Shown piece by piece: positions 58,625-64,000 of a DNA stretch of 64,000 nucleotides. The notes beneath the pieces are model-generated. The model did not search any database, was not told the origin of the DNA, and saw only the letters and a list, made by a program, of their open reading frames with translations. This DNA is from Gossypium raimondii (taxonomy: Eukaryota > Streptophyta > Magnoliopsida > Malvales > Malvaceae), in contig NC_068567.1 of NCBI RefSeq assembly GCF_025698545.1, positions 60,145,371-60,209,370 on the forward strand. The letters are read 5' to 3'. The position numbers and the translations under genes were made by a program. Within the stretch, counting starts at the first letter, position 1. Each line of letters opens with the position of its first letter.

Positions 58625-58999
58625 CTAAGATTTAAAAAAAGGGGGGACTGAAAACCAGAACAACACAATGAAGTGTGGGGGTGAGGCAATGTGGGTTACA
58701 CCAAAGGACAGAGAGAAGCCAATGGGAGGGAATTGCAGTGCAGAGGGCCTAAGAACAGTGGCAATTGACATAACAGTGGTTGGTGGTGGGTGCTGTGCTG
58801 TTGATCTGGGGTTGTTAATGCTGCTTTGTCTCATGCATTGGCTGCTTTGATTCACAGAAACCCTTTCTAAAGGATCCATTTTACATGTTTTGTCCTGATG
58901 GCTGAGACCCCTCCTTTCTTTTCCCTCTGTGTGAGCTTTTACTCCCATCACTGCAAAGGGTAGGTATGTGGCCCCATTTGTGGGCCTATTGGGGCCCAT
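58625..58999 (-). other. Hypothetical 124-aa reading frame, uncertain
   Basis: A complete ATG frame in a patch of about 50% GC, unusual for this intergenic region. The predicted protein (MGPNRPTNGATYLP onward) has no domain, is rich in S, P and H, and ends in a hydrophobic PHFIVLFWFSVPPFF. The same patch carries several TGGGCC-type motifs at 58960-59000 (site II / TCP-like), so it may be promoter DNA rather than coding. I do not call it a gene. Confidence 0.2.
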
Positions 59000-59264
59000 T
59001 TACTGCCTCAGCCCAGGTTTCACATGTACATCAATGCCCTCTCTTGACTTGACCTCTCTTCTGTTTATACTTTTAACCTTATATATTTATAATAGCATTT
59101 AGGTTCAGATTTCATCATTAAAAACATATCATGGGTTGATTTTCTTTCAAATAATTGTGTGGGTAAGTTTTATTCAAATTGATTTTGATTTTGATTTGAA
59201 TTTATTTCGGTTTTTAATTTGTTATATTATTTTAGTTTATTTTAGTTTTAATTAATCGAACAAG

Positions 59265-59475
59265 GAGGGGTACGCAGGGCCTTACCACCTTAATTAGAAA
59301 ATTCTATTTTTTATCTTTTAAAAGGTATAAAATTATAAATTAATAAAAGTATAATTATATTTTGACCCCAAAAATGATAAGATATTAGTTAATATAACGA
59401 TGAAATTGCATTTTAACTCTTATCAAAATTTATAACTTAAATTCATCCCAAAAAAATTCCTAGCTTCACCTCCGC
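59265..59475 (-). repeat. Dispersed repeat family R1, copy 4 (reversed)
   Basis: Reversed, it gives ggcggaggtgaagctaggaa and tttttggggtcaaaatataa, matching the family at 11838-12110. It ends just before the MITE at 59510. Confidence 0.45.
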
Positions 59476-59509
59476 CAACATGAATTATTTGTATATTTGT
59501 ACTGGACTT

Positions 59510-59940
59510 AAATCACTGTTTGGGATCTAAACTTGGCAATTACTCTCACATTAGGGCTTGAACTTATTTTTTTGTCCAAGTTAGTCTTTGAACTTAGTAA
59601 TTGTCTCCACATTGGAGCCTGAATTGTTTTTAGTCCAAGTAAGTCCCTAAACTTGACATTTGTTCCCACATTAGGGCTTTAACTTTTTTTTGGTCCAAGT
59701 TTGTCCCTATTATTTCTTTGAAAGCTCTAAAATTCAAGCTCTAATGTGGGAGCAATGGTTGCGTTAAAGAGTTATCTTGGACAAAAGAAAAGAGTGCAAA
59801 CCCCGATGTAGAAACAATTGTTTAGTTCAAACCCTAATAATATATCGAAATAATAACAAAGTTAAGGGACTAATTTGGACAAAAAAGTCTAAGCCCCAAT
59901 GTAAAAGGAAATATTAAGTTCAAACCCCAAGTAGTGATTT
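59510..59940. mobile_element. Palindromic MITE, family P3, copy 2
   Basis: Left end aaatcactgtttgggatct, right end ccccaagtagtgattt. Units such as gtccaagttagtctttgaac and cttgacatttgttcccacat repeat directly in the left half and inverted in the right half. Confidence 0.65.
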
Positions 59941-60524
59941 AATCCCTGTCAATTTTGAAAGTGAGTAATTAAGGACGATTAATCACGACGTTAATGTCTT
60001 TTGTTAATTGTACATAAATTTGCTAGGCATAATAACAAATTTAGTCCTTGATGTTTACATATTATGTTAATTTGGTATTCATTATAAAAATTTAACAAAT
60101 TTAGCCTCAACATTTACACGTTTACAAAACATTGCGACATAAATTTATTACTATACCAATCAAATTTGACGAAAAATATTAATTTTGTGATTAATTGTTC
60201 TTATTTACTCACTTTTAAAATTAAAAGAGATTAAATTACTATAAAATTTCTAAAATGGATCAATTTATTAATATGGAAATAGAGAGAAACTGAAGAGACT
60301 TATTAAGGAGTGATTTATTGGATGTTCCTGCATAGCAGGAAATTTGGTGAAGAGGATGGGTCCTACCTCTACCTTTTTGCTTACAGCCTGGAAATGGGAC
60401 CCAACTTAGCCATATCCCAGCCACAAAAAATGATTATATTTACTTGGATGGTAGAAAGGGTTGGGCGGCTCATTGTGCCATTGCGGAGAAAATAAGAATA
60501 CAGGTTTCCATTCCAAATGCTAAG
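59941..60524. other. Intergenic
   Basis: No gene assigned. A 61-codon frame at 60310-60495 (from MIYWMFLHSRKF) lies in slightly GC-richer DNA but has no recognisable domain; it may be an exon relic or chance. Confidence 0.3.
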
Positions 60525-60948
60525 GCTTAGGGTTCCTTTTGGTTTTTTAGAAAATAAAACATACTAAAAAGTTTTAATATGGGTTTTGAAAGGAGAATAT
60601 AAAAAACATGTGAAAATTAAAAAATAATAAAAAATTATTTCCACTACAAATATTTTGTGAAAGTAAAAATCATGTTTTTAACTTTACGTTAATTGTCCAT
60701 TGTTCAAACTCATTTAGACGCAAAAATTCCCCTTTTTAAATATTAAATTCGATACACTAGTTTGAGTCAATATAAATGTCAATTATTTATTTATAGTTAC
60801 CAAACATGCTTTTTTATTTTCATTTTTGAAAACAATCTTTTATTTTTTATTTATTAAATGTGTTTCTCAATTCTTAAAATGATAGAAAACGATTATTATT
60901 TTCTAAAAATGAAAATAGAAGATATTTTCAAAAACCAAACCGAGCTTA
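60525..60948. mobile_element. Palindromic MITE next to a hAT element
   Basis: Left end gcttagggttccttttggtt, right end ttcaaaaaccaaaccgagc. These are inverted with mismatches; interior arms include ttagaaaataaaa and tttattttcatttttgaaaa. Confidence 0.5.
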
Positions 60949-60951
60949 AAC

Positions 60952-61234
60952 CGGCCCGGCCCAAAATATGGGCTTGGAAAAAAATGAGGCCCATTTAGAA
61001 AACGGGCCGAGCTTCGGGCACCACTTTTTTGGCCTGGGTCTGGCCCGACTATAATAATTTTTTTTTATTTTAAAATATTTTTTTTGTGTTTATTAAAAAA
61101 TGGGCCGGGCCGGGTCGGGTTCGGGCTTATGAATTTTTTCTCGGGCTGCGCCAGGACAAAATTTTAGGTCCATATTTCGGGCCAGGCTGAAATTTTTCTT
61201 GGGCTTGGCCCGGCCCGGCCCATGAGCACCTCTA
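60952..61234 (+). mobile_element. hAT element, copy 4, lacking the 5' terminal repeat
   Basis: The 3' end is intact (GGCCCATGAGCACCTCTA). Octamers GCTTAAAC flank it exactly (60944-60951, 61235-61242). The 5' end starts directly at CGGCCCGGCCCAAAATATG, so the expected TAGAGGTGCTCATGGG has been lost while the target duplication remains. The interior matches copies 2 and 3. Confidence 0.88.
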
Positions 61235-61249
61235 GCTTAAACATGGTTC

Positions 61250-61640
61250 TTGAATTTTTTTTTTTCCATGTTAGTTTTCAGGTAGGAACTATTTTTTATC
61301 CAAGTTTGTCCCTAAACTTGACAACTGTTCCCATATTTGAATTTTTTTTGTTCAAGTTAGTCCATAAACTTCTATGAGCTCAGCAATTATGATCGCATTG
61401 GGGCCTGAACTTTTTTCTGTCCGGGTTAGTCCTTGATATGTCCTTAAAAATCCTAAAGTTCAAGCTCCATGTGAAAAAAATTGTTAAGTTCAGACTCCGA
61501 TATGTCATCAATTATCTAGTTTAAGCCCTAATATAGAAACAATTACCAAATCCATGAATTAATTTGGACAAAAAAAAATTAAAATCCTAATATAAAATTA
61601 TTATGAAATTTAAGCCCAAAATAATAATTTAGCCTAAACA
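61250..61640. mobile_element. Palindromic MITE, family P3, copy 3
   Basis: Contains ctaaacttgacaactgttcc, tccaagtttgtcc and their inversions, matching 59510-59940. Its left end is disturbed next to the hAT element. Confidence 0.55.
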
Positions 61641-63673
61641 AATTTATAAATTTAGATTTGAATTTAAATAACATATTTTGTGATTTATCTTAAAAACTAT
61701 GAACTAGATTTTTCGGTGGACACATGTTTCGTTTACTTTCTCATTGCTTTCTTTTCTTTTTTTCTTTGTCGGTTTATATGGGGCAAAAACCACAACGTAA
61801 TTAGCGTGATTCAAATTCAGGTCACATCTGAAGCGGTGAACATTCTGACTAATAGGTAATACACGGAGTTTTATGTCTGCACAAATTTATAGCATATTTA
61901 GATAGTCACTTCAATTATTAACTAGTAAGTTTTATGTAATCAAGTGTAATTGAAGTATCTTAATCATTTGTTTTAATTTTTATGATAAATACTAAAATTA
62001 TATATAAATTTTTATGATTTTGTGTGATTTTATATATGAAACTTTGATTTTACTAACAACATTATCAAATTAGAATTATTTTATATCGATATATGGCATA
62101 CACAAACAAATATATTAATCTGATATGAATTTAATATCGAATTGGAAGTACAATGTTTCTTTAAGAACACTTCCCATGGAAAATTAAAGAAAAACATGAA
62201 CGGACAGGCATCCATTAATAATACCTATACACAGTCAATTTATTCCTCAAAGTTGATGTAGTTGTCAATTTGGCTTTTGTTCTTTTCAGGTATAGCTAAA
62301 ATTCGTCATAATGGAAATATTGACTAAAACATTAATTTTTAACAATGTTAGCGTGATAATTAGCGTAAAAACTCACATGTACTTCATGCCAATATGACAC
62401 TATTTGTCTTGTATGTTACGCCAATAAATATATTTAAATTTTATAAAAAATTTCGAGAATTCAAATTTTCAAAATTATTAAAAATATCATAAAAATTTAA
62501 AAACAAAAAGAAGAAGAATGAAGTACTCATGTAGTATCATGCGGGTTGTCATATTTAAAAACTCAACGTTTTAGTTAGTATTTCGTTAAAACCAATAATT
62601 CTATTTTTTTGAAAGATTGGTGGTCAAATTCGACTCCTTTAAAATGGTCAAGGGTCAAATTTAACTAAAAAATATCAAATTGATAAAAGTATAAGCGTTA
62701 ATAACTAAATTTATCATTATGTTTAAATAAAAGAAAAGAAAAGGGAAAAAACTATTTTAAATTGTTATAGTTAATAATTGAATACATTTATAAACTATAA
62801 TCTATATATATAAAAGCACGAGTTTGAAAAAAATTGAACCAACGAGAATACCCTTTATTTTCCATCATATTATTAAATTCACATTTTGAAATTAAAACAA
62901 ATCAAGTAAAATAGAAGTTATAATAATTATACATTTAAAATAATTATAATTTAATTTACGATTTTCAGTTAAATATGTTGTTCTAATTTTAAAATAGAGT
63001 TATTACTTGAATAGATTTCTTAGCACTTTAATTATCACTTAATTAATATTAGAGTTAATTATATTAATTAGTTATTATTTTGAATAATACTACTTTACAC
63101 TAATTACATAATGAAAAACTATATTGTATGTTGGATATGTTAAAATGCTTTAATTATAATTTGAAACTTTTTTTATTATAATGTTTGAATTGATAAGTTG
63201 ATATATTTTAGTTATATTCAATAATTCAGATAAGAAATATTATTATTCGTTAATTACTATAATAAAATACAATATTTAAAAATTTATTGAATATTAAACA
63301 CGTAAAATCAAATGCAACGTATGTGACAATAGAAACTGGTGATTTAAAGTGCTAACGGTAGATTATTTGAATAAGTTTTGATCTAATTGTAATTTTATAT
63401 TATTATTTATTTTATGTTTTAAAATTAAGTTTGTATAAAATGCCACCAACTTCTTGATCTAGTGACAAGATTATTATGTTGTAGATATGAGAGCTTGAGT
63501 TTAATTCTATGCAACCCTATTCCTTCCCCAATTTTAAAATAAATATATAGAAAATAAAGTTTAAAATAAAATTATATTAAACTAAATTACAAAAAATCAA
63601 TTTTAAACACATTATAGTAAATAAAGAATTAATATATTAATTGGTACTTCATTATAAGTTCTTATAATATCTA
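61641..63673. other. Intergenic, strongly AT-rich
   Basis: No gene. About 62220-62700 resembles a decayed palindrome with gtcaatttggct and taactaaa phrases. The remainder is AT-rich noise. Confidence 0.4.
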
Positions 63674-63815
63674 TTCTTTTTAATACAATACCTAGAACTA
63701 CGCATAGCCTCTCCTCAACCCTTAAATAAGATTATAATACGCTTCAACACACTCGAACTCACGTCATTCTGTATTGACAATATATTAATATTAATCGAAT
63801 TAAGACTTAATCGAT
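63674..63815 (-). mobile_element. tRNA-derived SINE, copy h
   Basis: Reversed, it gives tcgattaagtcttaattcga, a B-box-like GTGAGTTCGAGTGTG, and body ttatttaagggttgaggaga. The family match is clear though the A box is decayed. Confidence 0.6.
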
Positions 63816-63895
63816 AAAACTCTACATACTTATTAAATTGAAATGTATTAAATAAGTACCTTTGTAGAACAGTAATAGTGCGTTCGCTTCGTAAA

Positions 63896-63906
63896 GTGGG
63901 CCCCAC
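63896..63906. promoter_or_regulatory. TCP-type palindromic motif at the window edge
   Basis: GTGGGCCCCAC matches the consensus bound by plant TCP factors (GTGGGNCC and its complement). It lies in a GC-richer, less repetitive stretch (63890-64000) and could belong to the promoter of a gene beyond the window. Confidence 0.35.
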
Positions 63907-64000
63907 TGCCCTTTATCAAATCAAATCAAATCTTTGCCCTCATCTCAGAGCACACCTGTCATCCTTTTCAACACCTGGATGGCTCTGATTGATTTCACCA

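Overview
The window is nuclear DNA from a flowering plant, most likely cotton (Gossypium) or a close Malvaceae relative. This rests on intron-containing genes with plant-type splice sites and TATA boxes, plant-specific families (phytosulfokine precursor, SOFL, BAHD acyltransferase, SKIP22-type F-box), fragments of plastid rRNA-operon DNA, and a dense AT-rich layer of plant transposons. The species is an inference from the look of the repeats; no alignment could be run.

Genes are sparse: five apparently intact loci and one gene cut by the window edge. From left to right they are: an F-box/SKIP22-like gene leaving the window at base 1 (minus strand); a BAHD acyltransferase at 6671-8008 (minus) whose HXXXD motif reads QKFAD, so the catalytic His is Gln; a rearranged pseudogene copy of it at 12875-13475; a two-exon phytosulfokine (PSK) precursor at 16580-16967 with an intact YIYTQ but one conserved Cys changed to Arg; a 67-residue basic protein at 26424-26627; a 169-residue uncharacterised plant protein at 44114-44623 with an internal 17-residue duplication; and a three-exon SOB FIVE-LIKE (SOFL) gene at 47701-48430 (minus). 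No operon-like logic links them. PSK and SOFL both relate to growth signalling, but their proximity is probably incidental.

Most of the remainder is mobile DNA, much of it nested. A 12.1-kb CACTA (En/Spm) element fills 29110-41222, with CACTA ends, AAA target duplications, subterminal hairpin arrays, and decayed TNPD-like and TNPA-like genes on the minus strand. A hAT element has inserted into its transposase. At 18491-22028 three layers are nested: a palindromic element with a 9-bp target duplication holds a hAT element with an 8-bp duplication, which holds a 2.5-kb putative solo LTR. A second solo LTR (51277-52543) has an exact 5-bp duplication. One GC-rich hAT family appears in four datable copies and several fragments. 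At least eight tRNA-derived SINE copies and many palindromic MITEs lie between the genes.

Two short plastid insertions (4832-5035 and about 15870-16236) come from neighbouring parts of the plastid rrn16-trnI-trnA region; the second ends about 340 bp upstream of the PSK start codon. I found no CRISPR array, functional rRNA or tRNA gene, or prokaryotic feature. The most interesting biological leads are the BAHD gene without its catalytic His, the variant PSK precursor, and the nested transposon archive.
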